Numbered from the stretch's first letter, positions 11,441-21,600 are shown. The stretch: 64,000 nucleotides of DNA from Emydura subglobosa (GCA_007922225.1 ML679956.1:74002095-74066094); one strand, 5' to 3'. Notes: a model not told the origin generated them from the letters alone. Program-made: numbers and translations.

Positions 11441-11680
11441 CTAACTTTTCCTCACCACTTTTCCAGCTTATTGCTGAAAAACTGAAAGATTTTCAATTTT
11501 CAGCCAAAGCTTTTTTTCAGTTTTAGTGTTTTTGGGTTTTTATGTGAAAATCCTGGAAAACGACATCAAAATTGGACATTTGTCACAGAAATCGCCATTT
11601 TAACAAAAAAACCCAAAACAAATAAAACAAAACAGTTTCAAACAAAAAAATTTCAGGCAACTCTATTCCTACCTAACAGA
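11441..11680. repeat. AT-rich 'TGAAAA/TTTTCA' dispersed repeat (family F)
   Basis: Dense 'gaaaaactgaaagattttc', 'aattttcagcc', 'tttcagttttag' and A-runs make a low-complexity, partly self-complementary block. Comparable blocks occur at 13290-13680, 36290-36690 and weakly at 39320-39650. Confidence 0.5.
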
Positions 11681-12019
11681 GAAATAAAGATATCAGTGTC
11701 TTGTTGTACATACAGAGGGTCAGCGTCTGTGTGGAAACTGGTCCCATTGACTTTAAGATGGCTGAATCATTTGAGAGCAGCAGGCATGGTTCTAAGGACC
11801 AAATTTTGTCGTGTTATATAAAAGGAGAAGACCAGGAACCAACAACAATAGTCTCCAAATCCAATCTGGTGACCCAGATTAGCTGGCTTTCCTCATCTTC
11901 CTGGTGTACCTTGCTTCTGTTTCACTAGCTCGGCCTTCTCCTGCCACCCCCAACACAGGAGCTATCCCTATGACAGGCACACACACTCCCTTCAACTGAT
12001 GTGTCGCTAGCACCCTACT
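11681..12019. other. Unrecognised DNA
   Basis: Nothing I can name. The segment leads into the C-rich minisatellite. Confidence 0.3.
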
Positions 12020-12210
12020 CCTTACACAAAACTCCACCCACCATACCACATAGCCCCACCTCCTGCACAGAGCTCCACCCACTGCACATCAGAACCGCAC
12101 CCACTGGACCATTCAGCCACACCCTTTGGACCAGAGAGCTCCATAGACCTCCACCTACTCTACCATAAAGCTCAACCCACCCTATATGGCTTCACCCATG
12201 GGGGTGGCTC
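12020..12210. repeat. Degenerate minisatellite, period about 20-22 bp
   Basis: A C/A-rich unit of the type 'agctccacccactgcaca' is repeated imperfectly about eight times ('agaaccgcacccactggacc', 'aaagctcaacccaccctata'). No repeat-specific open frame is preserved. The array decays at both ends. Confidence 0.6.
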
Positions 12211-13289
12211 ACTGAAGTTTTGTATAGGGTGGCAGATTGTGTTAAGCAGCCTCTGTCCCTGAGTGCAGAGAGCAGTCTGGGATGAGCTGCGGCAGAAAGG
12301 AGGGGGCCCTATGCAGGATGGAAGAGGTGTGGGTAGCGCATACTTGCATCTGCACCCCTGCAAAGCCCCATCAGGACCATTGAAGCAGAGGTGCATCTTC
12401 AGGCAGCGCTCATGATTGGTGTACCCTGCACCAGTCCCTAGAGCCCCTGGGTAGGCGATGCAAACCGCCACGCCTGTGCACCTGCATCAGTGCAGAGAGT
12501 CATCTAGCTTTTATAACACCTCTCCTTTATCCCCCACAACAAACATCGCTCACACTCTTGTGACGGGAATATACCCCACTGACTTCAATGACAATAGTCC
12601 TGATCTCCACTGCGCTCAGTGAGATCTAAAATTCTATAGCATTAATCATTCTCTCTTCTCTCTCTCTACCTTTTAGATGTTATGCTCACCATTTAACCTA
12701 CATCCCTATGATTGCTGCATAGCTGAACCTGTCTATTTGCCATTGCCTAACACTTCCCACATTTCCCTCTCTACTACCCTACCGATTATCTCCTCCATTA
12801 GCTCAATTACAGTGTTTTTCCAGGTCCTCTCCCTTGGGCTGACACACTTGGCTGTTCTGAAATCATGTGTAATCTTTTTGATAGCCATCTGTTACATTCC
12901 CCAGGTGAAATAAAATGTGATGTTTTCGATAATGTGCCAAACTACCCACAAGTACCTCAAGTCCTTTCCCTGGCAGAGCACCTTAGCTACCGGCAGTAAT
13001 CATAGTTCCCTCATACTTGTTTATTTCCTTCCGACACAAAAAGTCAGGGGGATATTTATTAGCAGATTTAGCAGAATATATTAAGATCATTTTTAAATGT
13101 GGCATTAGATTTTAATGAAGTTGCCCAGGTGCACTGAGGACAGGAATGGAAGGTCATGGCCTTGTCGAGAGCTCACTAAGGGCAAATCAGACTTGCAGAA
13201 TCTTGCTAATTAGTGACGATGCAGAAGGAAAGAACCAGTTTGATTCCCAAATTCCAAGATTCGTTTGCAGGGCTAGCCATTAGAACTGA
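12211..13289. other. Unrecognised DNA
   Basis: 12211-12480 is moderately GC-rich and repeat-like but unassigned. 12600-13289 is AT-rich. 13030-13250 looks single-copy and could be a conserved non-coding candidate. No gene is seen. Confidence 0.3.
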
Positions 13290-13680
13290 GTAGATAATTG
13301 ACTTCGTTTCAGAGGCTGAAATGAACAGAAATTATTTGGGGCTGAATTAAACCTTTTATTTTTTTCATTTCATTGAGTTTGGAGGTGTTTTGTTTTTTTT
13401 TTTTTTAAACCCATTTTCTGTTTGCTTTTTTAAAAATTGATCTGGCTAAATTTACAAACAAAATGTCATTTTGACATGAAAAGCTGAAACATTTTGTTTT
13501 GACCATGTCAAAGCAAATTGACTTTTTCGAGAAAGAAAAATAATTCTTTTGTTTCAGCCTAATAATTCAAGTTAAATTCAGTGGATCATTTCATTCGAAC
13601 TGAAACTGCATTTTTCAGTGAATAAACTCTTTGTCCAAAACATTTTACCCAATTAGAAAATAAAACCTTTTTTACTTATA
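13290..13680. repeat. AT-rich dispersed repeat (family F)
   Basis: Same texture as 11441-11680: 'tttcattgagtttgg', a T-run at about 13389-13406, 'aaagctgaaacattttg' and 'actgcatttttcagtgaat'. The 'ttttcagtgaat' motif also occurs in the other copies. Confidence 0.5.
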
Positions 13681-13856
13681 AACTGAGCAAATCTCAGATG
13701 GAATCAGTGAGACCCCAAGGGGCTGTTTTTTCGAGGGAGAACTATGCTTTACACAAAACTGTAGATGCAAAAAAACAAAGCAATCACCATTTGGAGGTGG
13801 AGAGAGGCGGCTGACCTGTTAGAGTCATTAGGCTTTGTGGTGTCTGCACTGCTGGA

Positions 13857-14084
13857 GGCTATGTATCCACTACAGAGCGTATGCCGGCATATTCCCCTAG
13901 TGTAGACACACTTTACTCCGAGAGGAGGAGTTTTTCTGCCAGTGTAGAAACACCACCTCCCCAAAGGCAATTAGCTATGCCAACAGAATCCCTCTTCTAT
14001 CAGCACAGCTGCATCTACACTGGGTTTTTTTGTTTTTGTTTTTATATTTTTCACATCCCCTGACTGACCTACCTTTGCCACAAC
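13857..14084. mobile_element. hAT-like MITE, reverse orientation
   Basis: Contains 'cccctagtgtagacaca', 'gccagtgtagaaac', 'tcagcacagctgcatctac' and 'tttttcacatcccctgact', the reversed blocks of the 10917 element. An internal T-rich run (14023-14051) has expanded. It directly abuts a second MITE on the right. Confidence 0.65.
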
Positions 14085-14424
14085 AAGGTTATGTCTACAT
14101 CTGGAGCTGAGGGTATGAGTCCCAGCTCCAGGAGATGTACTCACACTCGCTGTCATCAAACTAGTAGGCTAAAAATAGTAGCGTAGCCACAGTAGCCTGG
14201 GCAGAGGCAAGTAGCAGCATAAGTTAGCCACTCTGAGTAGAAACCTACCTGCATCCCATGGGTACCTACTCATGGTGGCTAGCCCACACTGTGGCTCACC
14301 ACCGTCTTTGTTACCACAACTGCACTATTAGCAAGCATTAGCAACAGCTGCACTATTAGCAAGCCAGTATGTCTACTCGAGCTGGGAATCTCACACCCTC
14401 GTTCCAAGTGTAGACGTAGTCTGA
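14085..14424. mobile_element. hAT-like MITE of a second subfamily
   Basis: The left end 'aaggttatgtctacatctgg' pairs with the right end 'ccaagtgtagacgtagtct'. Both inner flanks carry 'gagctg...' text ('gtcccagctccagg' and 'gagctgggaatctcaca'). The inside contains 'ggctaaaaatagtagcgtag' and 'ggctagcccacactgtggc'. A truncated relative is at 32900-33072. A local duplication lies at 14318-14364. Confidence 0.7.
14318..14364 (+). repeat. Local tandem duplication, 28 bp step
   Basis: 'ctgcactattagcaagc' occurs twice (about 14320 and 14348) inside the MITE, separated by a short spacer that is part of the same unit. It is a private duplication of this copy. Confidence 0.75.
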
Positions 14425-15398
14425 GTTGTAACTGTACAGCAAGCCTGTGTCTCAGATACGGTGGAATACCAGAAGAAGGGAAGGTTGATTATACCCAAAT
14501 ATATCCATGGGGATATCCATGGGGATATATTTTGGATGTCCCTGATATTTTGGATGTCCCTGATTTTATCCCACAGATTTTTTTCCAGAGAGTTTGGAAA
14601 CAAAGATAAAACTTTTCAAACCCCAAAGCCCAGTCCCAGATGTGAAATCCTGGTGGCTGTCTCAACTCAAACACAAACCTTATCAGTTGGCAGTCAGATC
14701 TGAGACTATGCCTGCTGCACGCTATCACTGATGTTTTATTACCACGCGTCTTTCCCCCATGCCTCCTACAGGACATCCACTCACAGCAGCTATTGGGAAT
14801 TCTCTGCAGGTGGCTTGATTTAACAGACCATTAGGCTGCAGTTAGCAAAGCTGCATTGCCCGAGGGAGCTGCCCTTTTTCTCAAAGTTATCTGCAGGCTC
14901 TAAGGAGCGGTGGGCATATCAGATTAAGGCACTTAAAATTTCAGGGAGAGGAGCAAACATGCTGAGCGAGGAAGCAGCTGTTCTGACCATTTTCAGAATA
15001 CAAGATTAACAGAAAGGATTGAGGATTTCCCAGGTTTCAATGGGCAAATTGGAATTACTTATTATAATCTTGATTATCCCATCAGGAGGGCTCTGCTGTC
15101 CAGGGTATCCTTCTAACTCGTTCTTAATGCCAATTACTTGACTACTTATTTGGCTAGCTCAACTCAGAGATTCTTAAAATTTTCCCCATATGAGTTACAA
15201 GCTACATTTGCTACCTTGATCTTTGAATCTTCCCCATGTACCTTTCCTTTCTCCTCCCAGATCTTCCTATATAGCCCTAGAGAGGTTGAATTACTGACTC
15301 CTCTTTGAGCCATGTTTCAGTAAGGCTTATTATGTTCCAGACCTGATTTCACTTAATCATTTTTTCCTTTAATTCTTCAAGCATGCATAGAGAAACAC
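14425..15398. other. Unrecognised DNA
   Basis: A small direct repeat occurs at 14503-14565 ('atccatggggat' and 'ttttggatgtccctgat', each twice). Otherwise no gene or named repeat. 14740-15080 appears single-copy. Confidence 0.35.
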
Positions 15399-15727
15399 AG
15401 AACTTGTCTACATGGAGAAATTGACCTCAATAGCTGTTCCAGAATAGCTCCCCACGTGCTTACTCCCTACCACAATAAAAGTCACTTCATTTCAGAATAA
15501 TTATTCCACTTCAAAAGCACGCTAATTATGCTGGAAGAAAAGTTTCCACATCTGTGAGAAGGTGATAAAATGGGGATTCTTTGTAAAGAATTTTGAGAGC
15601 TATAAATGAAAAGCCCTATATTATTAATTAATTATTATTATTACTATTTTGTTCTAAAATAGGGTATCTATACAGGAGGCTATACTGGAAGAGTTATTCT
15701 AGTCAGTTTCCCCATGTAGACAAGCCT
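15399..15727. mobile_element. MITE split by a SINE/LINE tail
   Basis: The left end 'gaacttgtctacatggagaa' and the right end 'ttccccatgtagacaagcc' are inverted repeats. 'ccagaatagct' and 'cagaataattattccac' on the left match 'gaagagttattctag' on the right. Between about 15550 and 15655 the element is interrupted by an unrelated tail-like sequence. Confidence 0.65.
15550..15655 (+). mobile_element. MIR/L2-like 3' tail
   Basis: 'gtgataaaatggggatt' followed by 'tttgtaaagaattttgaga', 'gctataaatgaaaagcc' and an AATTATT-rich end is the 3' portion of a MIR or L2-type element on the plus strand. Confidence 0.55.
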
Positions 15728-15889
15728 ACACACCCCAAAGTGCCATTTTTCAGTGAAATTTATTGTCTCATTTGCCGCTTCTGCACTGAGAAGCCAGCTG
15801 GTGTTTCTCTCACGCTTGTCCTAAGGGAAGGACAGCGCATGAGATATAGTAAAACATCAGAGGCACATATTTTTTTTTAAACTTGTCTA

Positions 15890-15956
15890 TTGAAACAGTA
15901 AACTCATTAGAGTAGGGACCATGCCTCCCTGTGTGTCTGTCCAGCACCTTCTACCA
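15890..15956 (+). mobile_element. L2-like tail, left part
   Basis: 'gtaaactcattagagtaggg' and 'tgtctgtccagcacctt' are typical of an L2/L3-like 3' tail. The expected continuation ('gggccctgatctc') appears only at about 16378, so this element is split by the 15957-16371 insert. Confidence 0.55.
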
Positions 15957-16371
15957 AAGACAGATTTTCAATTAGACACTGTAGGCATGTGCCTAAGGAT
16001 GCCAACATTTTAGGGGCACCTAAACAGTGGCAGATTACAGCATGGCCCTAGCCAATTTCAGTGCCCCGCACAAGCACCGGAATGCTGACCCCGCCCCCAC
16101 TCCTTCTCCTCTTCCCCAAGGCCCTGCCTTTTGGCCAGTCCAGAAGCCGGAGCCCAGGAGTGAGCATATCCCCCACCCAGGAGCTCGCCGACCTGGTCAT
16201 CCCAGCCCCTCCCCACAGCTTCCATCCCCTGTGCAGAGCTGGCCTGGCCAGCCCCTCTCTCCCCCATCACCCTCCATGTGAAGAACACGAAGGTCAGCTG
16301 TAGGCAGGGGGGTGGGGTGCTGAAGATATTGTGCGATGGGGCATGTTAGGTATAAATCAGGCCCTGCCTTG
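15957..16371. repeat. C-rich insert splitting the L2-like tail
   Basis: Starts with 'aggcatgtgcctaaggat' and 'ttttaggggcacctaaac', then a strongly C-rich body (16080-16300). Plus-strand frames here are Pro/Ser-rich low-complexity strings, not plausible genes. The target duplication is not resolved. Confidence 0.45.
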
Positions 16372-16450
16372 TACAGTGGGGCCCTGATCTCAACCGGAGC
16401 CTTTGTGAGATACCATAATAAAAAATATTAAGTAGTAACTCTAATTCTTT
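16372..16450 (+). mobile_element. L2-like tail, right part
   Basis: 'acagtggggccctgatctc', 'ggagcctttgtgagatacc' and 'ataataaaaaatatt' complete the tail begun at 15890. Confidence 0.6.
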
Positions 16451-16734
16451 ATTAATATTATTCCAGAATTGGTATTCTAGAGCTCTTGACTCTACTAGGC
16501 TGGTGTCCCGATGTGCTGTTTCCATCACAATTTAAGTGCAATCAAGAGTCAATGCAGGTCAAGTTCCATGAGTGTAGCAGCCTTCACCCTAACCTAATGT
16601 TCTTCAATAGCAGCACAATGAATGGTGAAGGAAGGAATGCAATGGTGTCAAAAGATACAGTGCTGTATAATCTATTACTTGCCTGAAGCACATTGCTTTG
16701 AGAATCTAAAAGTAATTACTTTCCTCCATTTTAC
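16451..16734. other. Unrecognised DNA
   Basis: No feature recognised. Confidence 0.3.
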
Positions 16735-17000
16735 TGCTGGGGAAATTAAGGTGCCTTAACCTCAGAGGAACCAAGTTTTCAAGTTTAGATGAATACTTAA
16801 ATGCCTGGTTTAGGCATTTAAAGCTTGACCCAGGCACCAGTGTCTAAATACACACATAAATACTTAATTTGAGCTACCTGCATTTGAAAATTTGGCCCAA
16901 AGTGACTTGCCTCAAAATCATGTTGTTAACGAGCAGCAGAGACAGAATTTAGAAGTCCTGGCTCCCAGTCTGTTGCTCTAACCACTTGAACACACTCCTT
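16735..17000 (-). mobile_element. MIR/core-SINE with a fold-back insert
   Basis: Reverse MIR blocks: 'tttactgctggggaaatta' (16731), 'gtgacttgcctcaaaatca' (16902), 'gaagtcctggctcccagtc' and 'ctctaaccacttgaacaca'. A 123 bp insert at 16777-16899 sits between the 'aagt' and the 'gacttgcc' of the MIR core, the same point as in the MIR at 7397. Confidence 0.75.
16777..16899. mobile_element. Fold-back element (family B) inside the MIR
   Basis: Runs from 'tttcaagtttagatgaata' to 'catttgaaaatttggccc', with an internal perfect hairpin 'aaatgcctggtttaggcattt' near 16800-16820. AAGT occurs at both borders (16773-16776 and 16900-16903). The outer arms pair weakly. Confidence 0.6.
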
Positions 17001-17869
17001 TCCGAACCCTAGCAATATTTATTATTTTAATAAGAAGCTATGCAAGTGCCCTTCTGGAATGAATAGCAGAGGCTCTTCAGAGATTGTCCAAGAACCCTAC
17101 CAGAGGCATTCTGATTCAATTGCAATCAATGAATGGTCTCTGCTGGACAGAATCCAAGCAAAGCTGGCAGTGACCCAGACGGCAATGAGAAATTCAGCTT
17201 CCCCCTGTACAGAGGGAAGATCACAATTATTTATATATGTTAGAATACTACCCTTAGACTTTACCATCCCTGCTACAGCAGATCCGAGGGGATGCATATT
17301 AGGTAGATCAAAGACAGTGGTGCTACAGAAGGAGACTATGAGAGCTCTGTGCATTGCTTTCCCTTCACCTTGATCTGTAAGAGCCCTTTTGCAATTCTGG
17401 CTGTATTCACGGAGGAAACGCTACATCATCTGCTACTTTCTCTTTCTGCACAGGCAGTAGGGATCAATTTTGCATAGAGGTCTGAAGCCTCACTGATGTT
17501 GAGAATAGCTTAAGTAGTTCGGCACTTCCCTGGATCTCAATCATAAAGTTAGGAAAAACTCAAGGGGATTATTAGAAAACTCTTAACTTTCTGTTGCCAG
17601 GTCAAAAAGTCAACAGCATCGGAAGACTATTCCTTGGCAATCAAACAGACTACAAGATTGCATAAAAAAGGCATGTTCTCAGTTTTGGATTAAATAGACT
17701 AGTCTCCTTCCAAAATAAGCACATCAGTCAAACCCAGCATGACTGGCGCTAAGTGAGGAGACGCTGTAAAGAAATGTTAGTGGGTAGGAAGCACTAAATT
17801 ACGAACAGTGAGAGGCTTATTAGGACACCTGCAAATAGATCACACACTATGGCCTCATTAGCTATCGCA
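17001..17869. other. Unrecognised DNA
   Basis: The frame of about 104 codons starting near 17059 has no domain signature and overlaps another on the opposite strand. I do not treat it as a gene. Confidence 0.35.
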
Positions 17870-18168
17870 TTCCTGGGGTTGGAGCAGGGCCAGGGGGTGA
17901 GGAGAGAGGAAGGGGAAATGTTTTTAAGCCACATGTGTGCTCTGTTTTCTGGGGCATCCAGGAGCTTGCCTTGTGCCCAACAGAAGCTGGAGGAGCCTCA
18001 GGATTCTCGGGGAGCAGAAAATAACCATAGTGGAGTGTGGTCCATCTATGTTCCTTCTCTTGACAAGCCCCCTACGCTTGGGACTAGAAGCAGACCTTAT
18101 GTCAGTTCCACCCAGGCCAAGGGGACCTGGAACATCTCAGGGGTCCATTTTTGCCTTGTAAGCTGGCG

Positions 18169-18239
18169 CATCCGCCCAGCAAGGGCATCATGGCCCTTCC
18201 TTGCTCCAGGCTCCGCAGAAGGCCACAGCGCCTTGGTAC
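18169..18239 (+). repeat. Direct repeat, copy 1
   Basis: Shares 'atccgcccagc', 'tcatggcccttcct' and 'ccaggctcc' in the same order with 19103-19174, roughly three quarters identical by eye. Confidence 0.65.
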
Positions 18240-19102
18240 AAGGGGAAAGTTAGTGGGTTCAGTAGCCACTCAAGCCTGCTCCTGGTCCCCCGACGGGGCA
18301 GGCAAAGAGTCTGTGGCCCCCGGCCCCCAGGCAGGGCGGGGCTGGCAAAGTCTGTAGACACAACACCTGGTATCCTCTGCAGCCACGGGCCCAGAGGAGA
18401 TGAGCACTCCCAGGGTGGCTAGGGAAGTGGGGAGGGGGATGCAGGCCCACCCAACTCCACTGCATCCCAGCCCAGGGCCCTACCAGTGGCAAAGAGGTTC
18501 TGCCACTGGGTCAGCAGCGCTCCAGCCGCAATGCGCTGACACTGGTGCGAGCGCAAGCTCAGCTAAACTGTAGTCAGCTGCCCCTGGGCTACCTCCGCCC
18601 ACCCTGAACCCAGTATCTGGAGCCAGGAGTCGCCCTCAGCTTCCCCAGGGTAGACGGCTAGTGGGAGTCCCACCAGTCCCTCGCCATCGGCCGGTGGTAG
18701 ATCCGGGAACTCCTTGGGGCCGTCAGCTGATGGCAGCTCCTCCAGGTCCCAGGGTCCTTCGGCACACAGGGCTCAGGCAGCTCTGGTGGGACCCAGCTGA
18801 CGGGCAGCTCGTCTAGGTCATGGTTGGACTAGGGGAGTCCTTCCCAATCAGTAGCTTCTGGTAGCTCTTCCCAATTGCTAGGTCCCAGCCGCCCTGGCAG
18901 CCCTTGAGACTCCGACTAGAGGAGGATTCACGCCGCCCTGCCGCGGGGCCTGGGTTGGGCTCAGGCCTCATCCCAGGGGAAGCAGCATCCTTCTCTGGCA
19001 GCAGCTTCCCTTTGACTGAGCTGCTAGGACGGCCTTTTATACTCCCCCTTCCTGTCTTGGCCCTGCCCCCCTGCTCCTAGGGTCTGAGGGCTGTAGTTCC
19101 TT

Positions 19103-19174
19103 GATCCGCCCAGCTGGGACGTCATGGCCCTTCCTCAGGCCCAGGCTCCAAGGAAGCCCACAACGACTTGCTAC
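19103..19174 (+). repeat. Direct repeat, copy 2
   Basis: Partner of 18169-18239, about 934 bp downstream. Both end in '(g/t)(g/c)tac' after an 'agcccaca / ggccaca' block. Confidence 0.65.
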
Positions 19175-19200
19175 TTGCCTCCTTTACACCACCCCAACTG

Positions 19201-19652
19201 GTGTGTCAGGTTCTTCATGTAACTGCGAATCAGGCTTACGTTACTCAAAGGTAATAATGGATACAAAACCAATCAAGTAGTGTTACTCCAAAACTTTGGA
19301 ACCCACGAGATCCTGTAACGGCTTGGGTATACTAATAGACCAATCTCAAGACTTAATTCTATAAGTGGGTAATAGAAAGTGGTTTGCAGTAGGAGATTTA
19401 CAAGGGTTCACCAGGGTTTTCCATTTAAATCATAGGAGAACTCCCTAGACCTACCTGCCTCGGTTTACCCTTGCGAGGACATGGATACAGTCCTCCACTC
19501 AAAGTACTGACACTCAGAAAGTCATTTCTTCGAAAACAAAATTTCTCACTATTAAATGCTAATTCCAATACAATTGGATTCTTAAACTGAAAAATCAACA
19601 CAACAAAATAAAATAAGTTGCTTGAAACAATACAGTACACCATAGACTATGT
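19201..19652. mobile_element. LTR-like host sequence left of the CR1 insertion
   Basis: AT-rich sequence with A-rich text near 19560-19620 that appears to continue, after the CR1 insertion, at 20574. It is assigned to an LTR-like element only by its continuity with the TATA-bearing part at 21140-21160, so the call is tentative. Confidence 0.3.
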
Positions 19653-20573
19653 ATAGAATCATAGAAGATTAGAGTTGGAAGGGACCTCAGGAGTTCATCT
19701 AGTCCAACCCCCTGCTTAAAGCAGGACTAACCTCAGCTAAATCATCCCAGCCAGGGCTTTGTCAAGCCGCAGTTTAAAAACCTCTAAAGATGGAGATTCC
19801 ACCACCTCCCTAGGTAACCCATTCCAGTGCTTCACCACCCTCCTAGTGAAAAACTTTTTCCCAATGTCCAACCTAGACCTCCCCCACTGCAACTTGAGAC
19901 CATTGCTCCTTGTTCTGTCATCTACTACCATTGAGAACAGCCTAGTTCCATCCTCCCTGGAACTCCCTTTCAGGTATTTAAACGCTGCTATCAAATCCCT
20001 CCTCATTCTTCTCTTTTGCAGACTAAACAAGCCTTGTTCCCTCAGTATCTCCTCATAAGTCTTGTGCTCCAGTCCCCTAATCATTTTTGTTGCCCTCCTC
20101 TGGACTCTCTCCAACTTCTCCACATCCTTTTTGTAGTGGGGGGCCCAAAACTGAACACAATACTCTAAATGCGGCCTCACCAACGCCGAATAGAGGGGAA
20201 TAATCACTTCCCTTGATCTGCTGGCAATGCACCTACTAATGCAGCCCAATATGCTATTAGCCTTCTTGGCAACCAGGGCACACTGCTGACTCATACCCAG
20301 CTTCTTATCCACTGTAATCTTTAGGTCCTTTTCTGCAGAACTGCTGCCTAGCCCATCGATCCCCAATCTGTAGCTGTGCATGGGATTCTTCCGTCCTAAG
20401 TGCAGGACTCCGCACTTGTCCTTGTTGAACCTCATCAGATTTCTTTTGGCCCAATCCTCCAATTTGTCTAGGTCACTCTGTATCCTATCCCTACCTTCCA
20501 GGGTATCTATCCCTCCGCCTAGCTTAGTGTCATCTGCACACTTGCTGAGGGTGCAATCTACCCCATCCTCCAT
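19653..20573 (-). mobile_element. CR1 LINE, 5'-truncated, youngest-looking copy
   Basis: Minus-strand CR1. The 3' end is on the left ('atagaatcatagaag', then 'ggaagggacctcagg' and 'agtccaaccccctgc'). The coding part continues to a 5' truncation at about 20573. It carries one uninterrupted 278-codon frame (19737-20573), the longest in the window, so it is probably the most recent CR1 insertion here. Flanking LTR-like DNA on both sides indicates insertion into an older element. No target duplication is evident, as is common for CR1. Confidence 0.93.
19737..20573 (-). pseudogene. CR1 ORF2 C-terminal fragment (reverse transcriptase and tail)
   Basis: 278 codons open. Begins just before the catalytic box: 'CADDTKLGGGID' (residues about 12-23) holds the two adjacent aspartates of the reverse-transcriptase active site, although this copy reads CADD where many CR1s have FADD. 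Then come 'DLDKLEDWAKRNLMRFN' and the thumb/tail blocks 'EKDLKITVDKKLGMS', 'NSILGCISRCIASRSREVI', 'RPHLEYCVQFWAPHYKKD', 'KLERVQRRATKMIRGLE', and 'VVKHWNGLPREVVESPSLE' near the end. Endonuclease and most of the finger and palm domains are missing, so it is non-functional. The methionine is a fortuitous start within the domain. Confidence 0.9.
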
Positions 20574-20738
20574 GTAACCTAAGCCATCTCAAAATAAAAT
20601 ATAACAAACCATAATGCAATGCAATACTCATAACACAATGTAACATTTCCTTAGCATATATTATAACATCATGTTATGAATAATCAGTGTGGCACAGTAG
20701 AGCAGTTTTTCTCTTTCACACACAAAGAGAAAAATCCC

Positions 20739-20754
20739 TTATACATATGTATAA
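20739..20754. repeat. 16 bp perfect palindrome, copy 1
   Basis: 'ttatacatatgtataa' is its own reverse complement; an identical copy lies at 20815-20830. Confidence 0.95.
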
Positions 20755-20814
20755 AGCCTCAATACAATGTTGTAATGCAAAGCCAAAGCTATTACAATGT
20801 AACGCCCAGTCTCC

Positions 20815-20830
20815 TTATACATATGTATAA
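20815..20830. repeat. 16 bp perfect palindrome, copy 2
   Basis: Identical to 20739-20754, with the shared flanks 'cc' on the left and 'ag' on the right. Confidence 0.95.
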
Positions 20831-21600
20831 AGAAACATTACAATAATACATATTCACTAATGTTACTACAAACTAACATTCTAGGAGTGTTGATCAGGCA
20901 ATCATAGAATGGGTGGGGTAAGAGGCCATTCATATGGGAGCATCCAGCTTTATTTACAATCATACCCATGCATTCCTTATCCTTAAAAAAGTTATGCCTA
21001 CTTTCCTTCTCCTTGATCAAATCCCTCTGACTCATCTCAGGGGTCATTCTGCTCTGGCAAGCTGCTCGCTGCTGCCATCTTCTGTTGTCTTCTCCTTCTC
21101 TTCTGGCCGTCAAGCCACCACACTCAAACATCTCAGTTCTCTGCCTTATATACAACCTTCTGCCCTTTCCTGATTGGTTGAAAATGATATCACTCCTGGG
21201 TGGGGAAGATGCTGTTGATTGGTTGCTTTCTTAATGTCAGTCAACTGTCCGACATGCTACTTGTTGAGTTCAAACTTGGACCTCCTTCCAATCCTCCTTC
21301 CTACCTACTGACCCCTCCCTGCAGATATTAGGTGTGACCTTTATTTCACCCCAGTCTGCTTTTCTGTTATTGGTCAGTTTCTTAACACCTCCATTTTGTT
21401 TCTCTCTCTCAGCATGACCTCGATGCCCACCATTTTAGATTTCTAGCTAAACTTGCTCTTCACTATCATTTACTGCTTATCAAAAGCATTAAACTTAAAA
21501 CTAGCTATATTTCTATTCATGCCTAATCATTATGATATTGTTATCATCTTTGTGATTTAAATTAGAACAGGTAAAATCCACAATGTTCCCTCCCCCTCTC

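Larger units (their letters stand above)
17870..19200 (-). mobile_element. GC-rich LTR-like block
   Basis: Strongly GC-rich with several CpG-rich patches (18160-18720, 18920-18960). On the minus strand a TATA-like 'gtataaaaggcc' (19031-19042) is followed by G-rich leader-like text. A segment of about 72 bp at 18169-18239 is repeated directly at 19103-19174. This resembles a retroelement LTR region, but no TG...CA ends or protein domains were found. A CpG-island promoter is the alternative. Confidence 0.4.
20574..21600 (-). mobile_element. Putative LTR-like sequence with palindromic repeats
   Basis: On the minus strand a TATA-like 'ttgtatataaggcaga' (21142-21157) is preceded by 'aaccaatca'-type CCAAT elements (near 21172 and 21215 in reverse), as in a retroviral-type promoter. 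The left part contains an 11 bp hairpin (20706-20734) and two copies of a 16 bp palindrome. No protein domain or defined ends are visible, so the class is tentative. Confidence 0.35.

Noticed and set aside
16027..16303. Overlapping Pro/Ser-rich frames
   Set aside because: They lie in the C-rich insert that splits an L2-like tail; open frames are expected where stop codons are rare.
17849..18253. 134-codon plus-strand frame
   Set aside because: No domain, overlaps other frames and enters the GC-rich LTR-like block; no start context or splice structure supports it.
20574..21600. Host gene promoter with TATA and CCAAT boxes on the minus strand
   Set aside because: The layout is equally typical of an LTR, the surroundings are repeats, and no exon follows downstream on that strand.
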